Made by a program: the position numbers and the translations under genes. From Rhizobium sp. ACO-34A (GTDB lineage Bacteria > Pseudomonadota > Alphaproteobacteria > Rhizobiales > Rhizobiaceae), in contig CP021371.1 of NCBI GenBank assembly GCA_002600635.1, positions 313,001-377,000 of the forward strand: a stretch of DNA of 64,000 nt, read 5' to 3'. The stretch's first letter is position 1. Every line of letters begins with the position of its first letter. The notes below the pieces were generated by a model. The model was given only the letters and a program-made list of their open reading frames with translations. It searched no databases and was not told where the DNA came from. Shown in pieces: positions 20,001 through 27,884 of the stretch.

Positions 20001-20884
20001 ATCCCACTCTTTCCGGGAGACGCCGGAACTCAGGACTGGAAGCAGACTGGAAGGCGCAGATGGAAACCCTCCTGTCTCTTCCTGGCGATCTGCGTCGGCA
20101 GGCACTTGTATTCGCATCATTCCATTTCGTATTTTTCTGGCTGATCGATCCGAAATGGGCTGAAGCCGTGATCATGCCCAGCATGGAATCCGAAGGCCCT
20201 GACGGAGATGCGTTCTGGGATGGCTTTCTTTGGGCCAATAAGGTGCCCCCTCCACCACTACTCCGGAAGATGACAGCCTCGGTTGTTCGGAGAGTCGCCG
20301 AAGGTTCGCGCCGAAAGCCGATCACGGACAGCCTCGCAGTCATACTCCTATACGCTTGGATCGAGTGGTCCGGCCGGAAGAAGCCCCCGTTCACCAACGC
20401 GCAGTTTCGAGAGGCCATTGTCGAAGGTGGGACACAGTTCGGAGTACAGGTGCTTTGGAACTTAGGGAGGCGACTGCGAAGGAACACGGTGTCCCGCGAA
20501 AAGGTCGTCCAGTTTTTCCGCGACGTCTGGCCGCTTCAAAAGGCGTTGAAATCGGAAGAAACGTCGCGCGCGCTCAGCCGCTTCTTGTTCGAATCGGGAA
20601 ATTTGTTCCCTGAGGTGGCGAACCTCATCGTCGGGCGGCTCGTGCCGTGCGAGAATTTCGACGCCTACTCGATATCCTCCGAAGAGCCAGGTGGGATTAT
20701 CGAGACTTACCCCGAAGCTCTTCTAGACATCCTTCTACGCTTGCTGCCGATTGATGTTAACCGCTGGCCCCATTCGATGGGAGCGATCCTCGATCGGCTC
20801 GCATGCGCCCCTCAGGTCAGCGCTGACGTTCGTCTCATGCGTCTGAGGAGAGTGATGGGACGACCGGGCAGGCCAGCCGCTTGA
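17099..20884 (+). CDS. Large SIR2-domain protein, probable anti-phage NADase (Dsr1-like)
   Basis: A 1261-residue protein whose first 240 residues form a SIR2 NAD-binding domain: VVFFCGAGVSQARAG (28-32 GAGVS), LVTTNFDRLFED (135-139), the likely catalytic His in IHLHGRVD (His172) and FLGYSADDPPVQYLL. The remaining thousand residues are helical and show no known catalytic motif. They would act as the sensor or oligomerisation part. Large SIR2 proteins of this layout, such as defence-associated sirtuins, deplete NAD on phage infection and abort growth; assignment to the Dsr1/DUF4020 type is inference from size and N-terminal pattern. There is no obvious Shine-Dalgarno before the ATG. An IS630 copy ends 40 bases upstream and may have separated the gene from its promoter. 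Confidence 0.85.
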   Translation: MRFTAHGPSIPDELLLARDRSEVVFFCGAGVSQARAGLSNFAQLARKVMDQLAPAKGSPARKLLEIATSLGPIEGVGGFVATDRVFSLLEREFDTSDIHAAVAAALKPQGDADLSAHEVVLDLAGRRSGAIRLVTTNFDRLFEDCDPEARSIGPAHLPDPKRAELNAVIHLHGRVDPEYLGSDDEGFVLSSGDFGRAYLADGWAARFIQSLLSRFSIVFLGYSADDPPVQYLLEALKGASQAHGRMYAFQSGESAVASSLWENKGVHAMAYDPSDGHEALWSTLEAWAQRAIDVDGWHDEVIKKAVRGPEALHPHERGQVAHILSSADGVRRLTQLADGGIPASWLRVIDPRERYGQPEIDASSSKGRLDPFDQFGLDDDAPPPPPDPREGELSYLTRPREVPKNSWDGFDLYPRDTLDAARRSGIFHGRNAATADALPTRLDLLAIWLMKVAHQPDAFSWALKQPDVHPRVKDLLSRAISDGGDKFPAEIARGWRYLFRTWDDRREEPDQAAFAISAEVNASGWSDETVRRLMNIRRPRLRIEPPFRIHPSSDDDRVFNLNIEYPRPHIDVEIPPDMLRGAVARLRENLDYAKSLEAEVRGRDWIYLPTTYETEGQLLDLHTYGLVGPVLETQRMMGRLAVIDPAAAHAEFLRWPSDDDGIFARLRIWAARQPSITTAEEAATILIGLSDKAFWGSLHQRDLMMTLSRRWSDFPQPARPEIERKLTSTSYPWENPSRSAEYNDRALLERLRWLAAQGLRFSFDIDGMIADLAARLGGKLPDIDDAIEDTQPRVFSVETNDDPGDLITLPIPEILSNAGAAEGIDYRTHVRHDPFSGLVEQRPIKALAALSYEARNGRIHVEAWGSFLRSDQRVQDPTRLLRLICARLGNMTAAELSQILYPAAEWMRRLARRLVAELPDPFESLWQKMVEAAAAFPAADGERYAERNWADDGLNRPVGMLTQVLLQDPTLSGRRRNSGLEADWKAQMETLLSLPGDLRRQALVFASFHFVFFWLIDPKWAEAVIMPSMESEGPDGDAFWDGFLWANKVPPPPLLRKMTASVVRRVAEGSRRKPITDSLAVILLYAWIEWSGRKKPPFTNAQFREAIVEGGTQFGVQVLWNLGRRLRRNTVSREKVVQFFRDVWPLQKALKSEETSRALSRFLFESGNLFPEVANLIVGRLVPCENFDAYSISSEEPGGIIETYPEALLDILLRLLPIDVNRWPHSMGAILDRLACAPQVSADVRLMRLRRVMGRPGRPAA

Positions 20885-21070
20885 TGACACTGTCCGCTTT
20901 GAGGTCGTGGTGATGACCGCGCCAATATCAGAAAGGACGGCGCAAAGCGGAAATGATTTCCGCAAGGGGGCCGGAAGGGGACTGACGGGTTTCGGGATCT
21001 AATCTGCAATAGCGGATATTCATCGATGTATCTATGAACAGCAGCTCCTGACAGCACTTTACTGCCAGCT

Positions 21071-21087
21071 ATGGGTATGATACCCAT
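21071..21087. promoter_or_regulatory. Palindromic operator overlapping a -10-like box
   Basis: ATGGGTATGATACCCAT is a perfect 8+8 palindrome around one central base. It contains TATGAT, close to a -10 hexamer, at 21076-21081. It ends 24 bases before the likely start of the HTH gene at 21112. No good -35 box is seen at standard spacing. Autoregulation by the downstream HTH protein, as for restriction controller proteins, is the natural reading. Confidence 0.6.
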
Positions 21088-21111
21088 TCCGTGGACAATG
21101 GGGTCAAAATA

Positions 21112-21570
21112 ATGCAGGTGGTTGGTTCGGCTGACGCGCGCGCGATAGCGGGCCTTTCGCACAATCGGCTGCGCGAATGGACCGGTCGGCGCGGGCTTGT
21201 TGAACCCGACATCCCCGCGAGTGGCAAAGGAACGCAAGCCCGCTTTTCTTGGCGCACACTTCTGATGTTGAGGCTCGCGAAAAGCCTGCAGGATGATCTT
21301 GGAGTTGAACTCTTCGCTCACAAGCAGAACCTCAGGAGTATTCAGAAGGCACTTCAAGGCGAAACCGTGCGTGCTCTTTGGGACAAGGCGGCCGTCCTGT
21401 CGCTGACGCATGGCGCGTCGCTGGTCCAAGAGACGGATTTGATGGCGCTGTCGCAACACGCCACGATTGTGATAGCGCTGCAGCCGCATCTGCGCGAAAT
21501 CGTGACGGATCTCGGCGCAGCAGAGCCGACGATGCAACTGCCGCTGTTTCCTGTGTCGAGTATTCGATGA
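21112..21570 (+). CDS. MerR-like helix-turn-helix protein of the methyltransferase cassette
   Basis: A 152-residue protein. An N-terminal winged-helix region resembles MerR/excisionase heads: ADARAIAGLSHNRLREWTGR, then RGLVEPDIPASGKGTQARFS and WRTLLMLRLAKSLQDDLGVE. The C-terminal half is helical and unrecognised. The ATG at 21112 has GGGG 7-8 bases upstream and is preferred over the GTG at 21091, which abuts the palindrome. The stop overlaps the next start (ATGA), so it is coupled to the methyltransferase. Probable role: transcriptional control of the cassette. A structural role in DNA recognition cannot be excluded. Confidence 0.75.
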   Translation: MQVVGSADARAIAGLSHNRLREWTGRRGLVEPDIPASGKGTQARFSWRTLLMLRLAKSLQDDLGVELFAHKQNLRSIQKALQGETVRALWDKAAVLSLTHGASLVQETDLMALSQHATIVIALQPHLREIVTDLGAAEPTMQLPLFPVSSIR

Positions 21571-24500
21571 TGTCGATGGGAGCCGATCGGCAGCAGCGCG
21601 CACTTGCGACGCTGTTGAAAAAACTGGGCTACAACATCGACGGCGGCTGGATTGCCGCCGAAGATGTAGATCGGCTGAAAAGCCATCGCTTCGCTCTACA
21701 GCAGGCGCGCGACGAGATGGCGCTCGCAGGTGCGTTCTGTTTGCGCACCGCGGATCCCACCGCTGCTGTTACGCCTCTTGTTTATGTGTCTCTTGCCGTG
21801 GATTCCGTTGCCGCACAGGAAATTCATCGGCGCGTCTGGAGTCAAGGGCTCGCGCCATATCTCCTGATCGTCACCGGCGACCAAATTTATGTTTGCAACG
21901 GCTTTTCCTATGCCCACAGCGATTGGATCAAGACCGTCCATCAGTATGATTTTTCGCAGTTGCAGGCGCTCCCCGACGAACCGTTGCAGTCGGTGCGACT
22001 GCACGAGGACATCGCCCATAACCTATGGGATCTTAGGGCCGTAAAGTTGCGCACCTCGCTATTCTGGCGCGATCATTCGATCGACGTCGACGGGCGCGTC
22101 GATCGCCGACTTTTGAACAGCCTGAATGCGCTGAGCACCGTTCTAATCGCCGGCCGGGGCGTGTCGACCGCTCTATCACCTCAAGCCGCCAATGGGCTGA
22201 TCGGGCGATTTCTTTATGTTTTCTTCCTCGCCGATCGGAGAATCATTGACGAAAACTGGTTGGCCGCGCGCGGTCACGGTGATATCGCCCTGCGTGACCA
22301 GATGCGTGAATGGTCTGCCGCCTCGACGTTCAAGCTGTTCGACGACCTGGACTTCATCTTCAATGGCAGCGTTTTCCCCCTAAATGCCGCGCATCGCGCC
22401 GAAATCGACCATACTCATATCAATCTGGTGCGGCTAGTAATGAAGCATGACGCCGAACCCGGTGCGAGCGGTTCGGTGCAACTGAGCTTCTTCGATTTTT
22501 ATCTAGGCGTTATCCGCACCGAAACTCTGTCTTCGGTCTACGAGCAGTTTTTGGAAAACCTGGAAGAAGGTGAACGCCGCCGCTCGGGTGCCTTCTACAC
22601 ACCGCCTTTTATCGTCGATTTCATGCTCGACCGACTTGAGGAGGAGATCGCCCTTGCCGATGGGGTTAAGTTGCTCGACCCTGCTGCCGGTTCCGGCGTA
22701 TTCCTGGTTGGCGCCTACCGACGGATCGTCGAACGCTCTCGACTGACCGCGCCGCACCGACCGTTGGAGCTCGACGACGTGAGGGGCCTTTTGACACGCA
22801 ATATCTTTGCCGTCGAGCGCAACATCGACGCTTGCAATGTCGCTGCCTTTAGCCTCTATCTCACCATGCTCGATTACGTCGATCCGCGGGACCTGACGCG
22901 GATTGCCGCCGGTCAGGATCCGGAAAAGCTCTTTCCGCCGGTTGTCGGCCATAACATCTTGCATGCCGACTTCTTCGAAGATGGGGTCAAGATTGACCTC
23001 CCGATGGTCTCTTGTGTTGTAGGCAATCCACCCTGGCAAACCGTCCAGAAGCTGCGATCCAAGGCTGCCATCGATTGGCAGATCAAAAACAGCCGAAGGG
23101 CGCCTATCGGCAAGGGCCAGGTCGCCGAGCTCTTCGTCTGGAAAGTGTTATTCGATCATCTTGAGGAAGGTGGCTATCTCAGCTTTCTCATTCCGTCGAA
23201 ATCCTTCGTTAATCCGACATCCTGGAAGTTTCGAAAGGAACTGGCGCGCCGCTATACGATCGTCGGAGCGGCGAACTTCGCGCATTTTCGCCATCGACTG
23301 TTCGCCAAGGCCAAGCATCCCGGCATCGCCGCCTTCTTCCGCAAGTGCGCAACACCGCCACGGCACCAGTGCTGGATTTACTCGCCGCTGTCGACCAGTC
23401 AGCCCGTTGCGGGCAAAAAGCGGCCGTGGACGATCATTCTCGACCGCGCCGATGTACAGCATGTCCGACAGGAGCGGCTCGCGCGCGATCCGCGTGGCTG
23501 GTTCGACGCCCTGGTCCTGCGCCCGATCGATCGGCAGATCCAAACGTTCATCAGCGATCAAGTGGAGCTCGGGAAAATCTCGACCTTCGAAACCCTTAGC
23601 CTTCAGATCGGTGCTGGCGTAAGTCGAGGAGGAAGTCCGTCTGAAACCGGGATCGAGGAACGTTATCTGCTCGACGCGCCCGACGATGTGGTAGAGGGAG
23701 CAGGTGACGACCCCTCGGCTTCTGGCGCTCAAGGAAGCTTGCTCGACGATGAGATGATCGTGTTGCCCCCGGAGCAGTTGGCAAGGGTAGCACCCTCCTA
23801 TGCGCAGAAGTTTAGCGGCAACATTCTTCTGGTGCCGCGCAACATGAAGAGGGTCCGGGTCGTCCAAGAACCGATCGGCTTTACCTCGAGCAGTATGGCC
23901 TTCTTCTTTAAAAAGCCGGCACAGGACGTGAACGCGCGCGAGGTAAGATTGCTAGCCGCAGCGGGACGTTATCTCGCATCGCAATTCGGGCTTTATATGA
24001 TTGCAACGACCGGGCGCCGATGGATGCTCGACCGCCGTAATCTTGAACCCGAGGATCTGAAAGCGCTGGCTGTGCCAATTTCAGGAGTGGATGATCCCCG
24101 GATCGACGGAATCTTAACTGCGAAGGCCGACACGTTAGATACCTATCTGATGACCCTGCTCGGCTTGACTGAGGAGATGCAGAAAGCGGTCTGCGAATTC
24201 CTAGATTTTCGCATGGGCTTCCAGGATGGGGATATTCCCGACGAGGCGCTGACATTGCCGAAGCCGGAGGCGCTCAACCGCTACCGAGACACAGTCACAG
24301 AACAGCTTGCGAGCCTCTCCGGTCGCAATGGCGCTTTCGTCGTTGATTGCCTGGCCGCACCGGACGCCGGCGTCGGGGCGCTTGCCGCCCACTACGTTGC
24401 AACATTTGAACCACACCTTGATCTGACGGCCACCTGCCGCGGCGCGATCGAGGCATATTTCGGGGCGAGCGGCAACGCGTTTACCGACAGCCTGTCGCTG

Positions 24501-24620
24501 CGAACAAACGATCAGCAATCCATCGTCACAGTGGTCAAGCCGTTGGAATATTATCGCTGGACCATCGACAGCGCGGTGGCTGATAGCCAAAAGATCTTCT
24601 CGGCATTCATGGCACAATGA
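21567..24620 (+). CDS. N6-adenine DNA methyltransferase, Eco57I/type IIG-like
   Basis: A 1017-residue protein with an amino-methyltransferase core: GAFYTPPFIVDFML, the SAM-binding LLDPAAGSGVFLVGAYRR (371-377 DPAAGSG) and the catalytic CVVGNPPWQTV (487-490 NPPW). About 330 residues precede the core. The 400-residue tail looks like a target-recognition/specificity region, with GRRWMLDRRNLEPEDLKALA resembling the ends of type IIG recognition domains. I see no clear PD-ExK nuclease motif in it. The neighbouring gene supplies one and overlaps by four bases. The frame is open upstream to 21378, but the ATG at 21567 overlapping the HTH stop is the natural start. A restriction-modification or BREX-PglX-like defence function is likely; the target sequence is unknown. 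Confidence 0.85.
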   Translation: MMSMGADRQQRALATLLKKLGYNIDGGWIAAEDVDRLKSHRFALQQARDEMALAGAFCLRTADPTAAVTPLVYVSLAVDSVAAQEIHRRVWSQGLAPYLLIVTGDQIYVCNGFSYAHSDWIKTVHQYDFSQLQALPDEPLQSVRLHEDIAHNLWDLRAVKLRTSLFWRDHSIDVDGRVDRRLLNSLNALSTVLIAGRGVSTALSPQAANGLIGRFLYVFFLADRRIIDENWLAARGHGDIALRDQMREWSAASTFKLFDDLDFIFNGSVFPLNAAHRAEIDHTHINLVRLVMKHDAEPGASGSVQLSFFDFYLGVIRTETLSSVYEQFLENLEEGERRRSGAFYTPPFIVDFMLDRLEEEIALADGVKLLDPAAGSGVFLVGAYRRIVERSRLTAPHRPLELDDVRGLLTRNIFAVERNIDACNVAAFSLYLTMLDYVDPRDLTRIAAGQDPEKLFPPVVGHNILHADFFEDGVKIDLPMVSCVVGNPPWQTVQKLRSKAAIDWQIKNSRRAPIGKGQVAELFVWKVLFDHLEEGGYLSFLIPSKSFVNPTSWKFRKELARRYTIVGAANFAHFRHRLFAKAKHPGIAAFFRKCATPPRHQCWIYSPLSTSQPVAGKKRPWTIILDRADVQHVRQERLARDPRGWFDALVLRPIDRQIQTFISDQVELGKISTFETLSLQIGAGVSRGGSPSETGIEERYLLDAPDDVVEGAGDDPSASGAQGSLLDDEMIVLPPEQLARVAPSYAQKFSGNILLVPRNMKRVRVVQEPIGFTSSSMAFFFKKPAQDVNAREVRLLAAAGRYLASQFGLYMIATTGRRWMLDRRNLEPEDLKALAVPISGVDDPRIDGILTAKADTLDTYLMTLLGLTEEMQKAVCEFLDFRMGFQDGDIPDEALTLPKPEALNRYRDTVTEQLASLSGRNGAFVVDCLAAPDAGVGALAAHYVATFEPHLDLTATCRGAIEAYFGASGNAFTDSLSLRTNDQQSIVTVVKPLEYYRWTIDSAVADSQKIFSAFMAQ

Positions 24621-25417
24621 TCGTGACAGTCCAGACCTTTCCCCTCATGTCTTTATCGGAACGTTTGCGCGCGAGCGGCATGCCCGCGATTAAGGCCGAC
24701 ACGTGGAGCCGCTTCATCCAGGAGGCCGTGGCCCTAGTCTATCAGGCGGCCGATGAGCTCAAATCGACGAAGACTTGGTCCGAGTTCTGCCAAAAGCGCG
24801 GAGCACTCAGCACACCGAAGACGAGATCCAAAAAGGTGGGTGTCATCCAGATCCCGATCGAGGACGCGATTACAACCGAGCTTGGCCACATCGTTCGGCG
24901 GCTGCGGCGCCAGCTCCCTGCTTCCCATATGTTGCGCGCGCACGAAGCGGCCTTCGAGGTGGAACACCAGATCGAGGATTCCCATCGGACCGGGCGCAAT
25001 TCGAAGGTCACAGATTTTTTCTTCTATTCGCAGGTTGGTGACGGCGCGCCGGAGATCGCAATTGAAGCAAAACCGTTGGCCTCGAAAGGCGATATTGACG
25101 GCCGATACCTCGCCGCAGAGGGAATGGGATGTTTCTTCACAACCGACAGCCCGTATTCACGGGCGCCCGTTGCCGGCATGTTGGCTTATACGATCGATGT
25201 TGGGGCAGGCTCCTACAAGGCTGATATCAACAAGGCGCTCGGGATATATGTGCCCACGCCTTTGCACGTCTGCGACGTTGGCTTCGACTTCGGTGCTCAT
25301 GTGTCGCCGATCACGTATTCCCACCACGACCGCGTCGCACTAAATTTGATCCCGGTATCGATGCTGCATTTTGAAATGATCTTCGCACCGGTTGTGCTCG
25401 GGCCTGCGGCTGCCTGA
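24617..25417 (+). CDS. PD-(D/E)XK nuclease-like partner of the methyltransferase
   Basis: A 266-residue protein beginning inside the methyltransferase stop. The candidate nuclease core is VTDFFFYSQ (Asp133) followed by APEIAIEAKPLASKGD, an E-x-K signature at Glu150/Lys152. This is the spacing of PD-(D/E)XK restriction enzymes. The N-terminal 100 residues are helical and lysine-rich (TPKTRSKKVG), suggesting DNA contact. I do not recognise a named family. With the HTH and methyltransferase genes it makes a compact three-gene unit, so the inferred role is the cleaving subunit of a restriction system. Confidence 0.65.
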   Translation: MIVTVQTFPLMSLSERLRASGMPAIKADTWSRFIQEAVALVYQAADELKSTKTWSEFCQKRGALSTPKTRSKKVGVIQIPIEDAITTELGHIVRRLRRQLPASHMLRAHEAAFEVEHQIEDSHRTGRNSKVTDFFFYSQVGDGAPEIAIEAKPLASKGDIDGRYLAAEGMGCFFTTDSPYSRAPVAGMLAYTIDVGAGSYKADINKALGIYVPTPLHVCDVGFDFGAHVSPITYSHHDRVALNLIPVSMLHFEMIFAPVVLGPAAA

Positions 25418-25916
25418 CCGGCCAGCACAAGTCTCGACAGTCTCATTCGTGGGTTGTGTGAGTTTGGCTTAGCCCTGACCGGACGGCCGAGCTTACCGTT
25501 GTCAGGTTGGCGGACCAGGTCATCGGAACGTCAGAAATCGACCCGACGGAGTATTTCGAGATCGATGTGCATGCATATGACGAGCAGGACTATTGCAATG
25601 ATTGATTGCCGCTGTGTCACCGCCACAGCTCGAATAGCGCCAGCGATGTCCGCTTCCGTCGACGAGGTGTGCCGGCGGAATGACCGAGATGAAGGCGCAA
25701 ACCTGCCGGTGAAGTGCATTGAGCTTGATAATCGACGCGGGTGGTATCGGTTGGAGAGCGGATCAGTTTCAACTGATGGCCTTTTACCCATTTTGCCACC
25801 AGTACCCTCCCCGTATGCACAGCCCCGCGCGGATCTTGTTCTCAACCGTCATCGTCGGCAACGTGGTTTCAACCGGCCAATGCTGCCTTGTGAAGGGTGT
25901 AGCGCGATAATGTTCA

Positions 25917-25949
25917 ATTATCCATCTTTTGTCTCCTTATATAGGGAAA
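25917..25949 (+). repeat. Imperfect 33-bp direct repeat, left copy
   Basis: The sequence from ATTATCCATC to GGGAAA matches 27 of 33 bases of 45954-45986 in the same orientation, sharing the block TTTGTCTC-TTATA. The copies are 20,037 bp apart and bracket the RTX secretion module. This copy lies directly upstream of an integrase remnant, so it may be a recombination site. Confidence 0.5.
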
Positions 25950-25956
25950 CGTCCAA

Positions 25957-26200
25957 ATCATCGAGCAAAACAGCGAAATTCACCATCAGGAGAGCTCCGC
26001 TCCACTGGATAGCCCAGCCGCTGACGACGATGTTTCGGCGCCGCGGGTGTCGGCCGACGCTGCGGCGCAGCTCCCTTCCCCTCCTCCAGAAACAAGCGCC
26101 GCCCTGCCGGCGCATCTCGAACAGTTCGCCGATCGCACGCGGCTATGTTGAGGCGGCGAGCTCCGCCAACACCCGCAAGGCCTATGTGGCCATGGCTGGT
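25957..26200 (+). pseudogene. Remnant of a tyrosine recombinase N-terminus
   Basis: One frame reads ESSAPLDSPAADDDVSAPRV and later PETSAALPAHLEQFADRTR, then meets a stop. Shifting frame continues with YVEAASSANTRKAYVAM. That last stretch is the start of the N-terminal core-binding domain of XerC/D-like integrases (pattern Y-x-x-A-x-S-x-N-T-x-x-A-Y). No catalytic domain follows. This is a frameshifted, truncated fragment, likely from the recombinase that once moved the adjacent module. Confidence 0.65.
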
Positions 26201-26324
26201 GCGTCCAGCATTGCATATCTGGAAACGGTAATACCGACATCTGCGAAAAACCATCAAAATCAGAGGATGGTATGAGAAACTGGTATGTGTACATTCACGT
26301 TTAGCAAGTAGAAGGAGAGGGCAT

Positions 26325-26918
26325 ATGGCCAAAGCATCTAGGACTGATGAACAAGTCAACACGGGTGCAGAGGCTGCTGACGCCGATGTCCTCAGCAAGT
26401 TGGTCGAAGTAAAAGGGCAGGTTTATTCGATCTTCGGCCAAGCCGTTCTGGCTCTCAGCGCCGTCCCACGGTATCGCAGCCAGAGCTTGGCCGATCTTGC
26501 CCATCTCGTGATGGAGCCGCTGGTCAACGACCGGATTGCGATCGCGTCTGCCAAGAACAACGAAAACACCAAACTGGCAGCTCTTGCCCCGAGCGCGGTA
26601 GCCATATGGGCCAGCGTCAGTGCAGAAGTCGATGCCAAGATTGTCGAACAGGTGAAAGCTGGCGTCTTTCCCGTTCGCCTAAAGCCGACCGAATGGAATA
26701 GCGGCGACACGGTTTGGTTGCTGGACGTCATCGCTCCTACAAAAGAGTTGGCGACCAGCGTGCTGTCGAATTTCAACAAAGTTGCCAAGCAGGACCAGAT
26801 TAAGGTTCATCCAATTGTCGGCCGGCAGGTCGATGCCGAGATTCTCAAGAAACTTACCAACAAGCCTGACACATCTGATTCCAAGATCGAGAGCGAAGCC
26901 GCGTTGATTGTCAACTAG
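26325..26918 (+). CDS. HlyC-like toxin-activating lysine acyltransferase
   Basis: A 197-residue protein of the RTX activator family, which attaches fatty acids to lysines of an RTX protein in the cytosol before export. Conserved features: FGQAVLALSAVPRY aligned with the HlyC N-terminus, LVNDRIAIASA, AVAIWASVSAEV (HlyC has YCSWANLS), and EWNSGDTVWLLDVIAP (HlyC has DWTSGDRKWFIDWIAP, including catalytic Asp92). Aligned by eye, HlyC Ser20 and His23 correspond to Val and Tyr here, so the canonical catalytic His is absent at that place. This may be a trait of the rhizobial subfamily. The protein has longer ends than HlyC (170 aa). A strong AAGGAGAGG site precedes the ATG. It heads the secretion module, like hlyC in hlyCABD. 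Confidence 0.8.
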   Translation: MAKASRTDEQVNTGAEAADADVLSKLVEVKGQVYSIFGQAVLALSAVPRYRSQSLADLAHLVMEPLVNDRIAIASAKNNENTKLAALAPSAVAIWASVSAEVDAKIVEQVKAGVFPVRLKPTEWNSGDTVWLLDVIAPTKELATSVLSNFNKVAKQDQIKVHPIVGRQVDAEILKKLTNKPDTSDSKIESEAALIVN

Positions 26919-27173
26919 CGGCGCGTTTTCGGCCCTACCAAAGCATTCTCCGTCACAGCCAATTTGCGGATGCATCGCATGTACTTGTGTGCAGGTACGA
27001 CAATACGAATGGGTTGCCGCGTTGTGAACGAGGGCTTTGACGATTCAATAAGTGGGACGGGTGAAAGATGACCCTGTTTCGTGTCGCACCAATTCACCTT
27101 CTGAATTCTGGCTTCTCGACACGCTTAATAATTGCGGGTTGCGCGGGCTTGGATATTGCAGAGGACCTATAGC

Positions 27174-27884
27174 GTGCGAATCCGATCAATCTGCCGATTG
27201 CTGCTCCTGCTTCCTGTTCTCTCAGGCTGCAACATCCTTGGCTTCGAGCACTGGTCCTGGCATCAGAAACTGACCGTTATTGTTCAGACTCCGTCTGGCG
27301 AAATAGCAGGCAGTTCCGTGAGCGCTGTGACGATCTCCCGCGTTCCCACATGGTTTGGGCTGGGCGACACGAGGGGCAATATATCGACCGGCTTCTCCGG
27401 TGAAGCCGTGGCTTTACAAGTCTCACCAGGAAAATATCTGTTCGCTGTGCTTGAAGGTTACGGTTACGAGACCGCATGGTCCGCGTTTTTACCCGCTAGG
27501 ACCAAGCCGAGGAATCGCGCTGAAACTGGCGAGGCGTATTCACAGTTACAGTACACGCGGACGACTCGGGTTCTGCCGCCTGACCTGTATCCGCTGCTCG
27601 TCACGTTCGATGATGTCAGCGATCCGCTGAGCTTGAAGCGTGTCGAACGGGATGATCTGATTTCGGCGTTTGGCGAAGGATATAGCCTGAAGTCGGTCGA
27701 GCTGACGATTACCGATGAGCCTGTCACCGAAGGTGTCGTTCAAAAAATACTGCCGTGGCTGGACGATGTCGGGCGCGAGCGCGGAACGATTATTCCGAAC
27801 CCTCCACGGCGCCTTAGAGACGCAGCAGATCCAAGCCTACAATACCTTGGTCCCCTCAAATTTTCCACGGAGTTGTACAAATGA
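27174..27884 (+). CDS. Lipoprotein encoded just before the lipase-RTX gene
   Basis: A 236-residue lipoprotein. The signal peptide MRIRSICRLLLLLPVLSGCN has lipobox LSGC (Cys19), followed by ILGFEHWSW, so no Asp retention signal at +2. The GTG at 27174 has GAGGA nine bases upstream and is chosen because it starts the signal peptide. The mature part is beta-rich and unrecognised: LTVIVQTPSGEIAGSSVSAV, PRNRAETGEAYSQL and TTRVLPPDLYPLLVTFDDV. It overlaps the giant gene by four bases (ATGA), so the two are made together. An immunity or chaperone role for the lipase domain is possible but is inference from position. Confidence 0.75.
   Translation: MRIRSICRLLLLLPVLSGCNILGFEHWSWHQKLTVIVQTPSGEIAGSSVSAVTISRVPTWFGLGDTRGNISTGFSGEAVALQVSPGKYLFAVLEGYGYETAWSAFLPARTKPRNRAETGEAYSQLQYTRTTRVLPPDLYPLLVTFDDVSDPLSLKRVERDDLISAFGEGYSLKSVELTITDEPVTEGVVQKILPWLDDVGRERGTIIPNPPRRLRDAADPSLQYLGPLKFSTELYK

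Larger units (their letters stand above)
25418..26324. other. Decayed stretch with gene remnants
   Basis: About 900 bases with no intact gene. A 47-codon frame (25465-25605) ends in a protein-like segment (DRTAELTVVRLADQVIGTSE, then IDPTEYFEIDVHAYDE), probably the 3' tail of a lost gene. An integrase remnant follows (separate entry). A long plus-strand frame (25454-26275) passes through but is Arg/Ser-rich and matches nothing. The stretch separates the defence block from the secretion module and marks an old recombination junction. Confidence 0.55.

Noticed and set aside
25454..26275. 273-codon plus-strand frame
   Set aside because: Composition is Arg/Ser-rich and unlike a protein; pieces of other proteins are readable in other frames of the same DNA, so this is debris.
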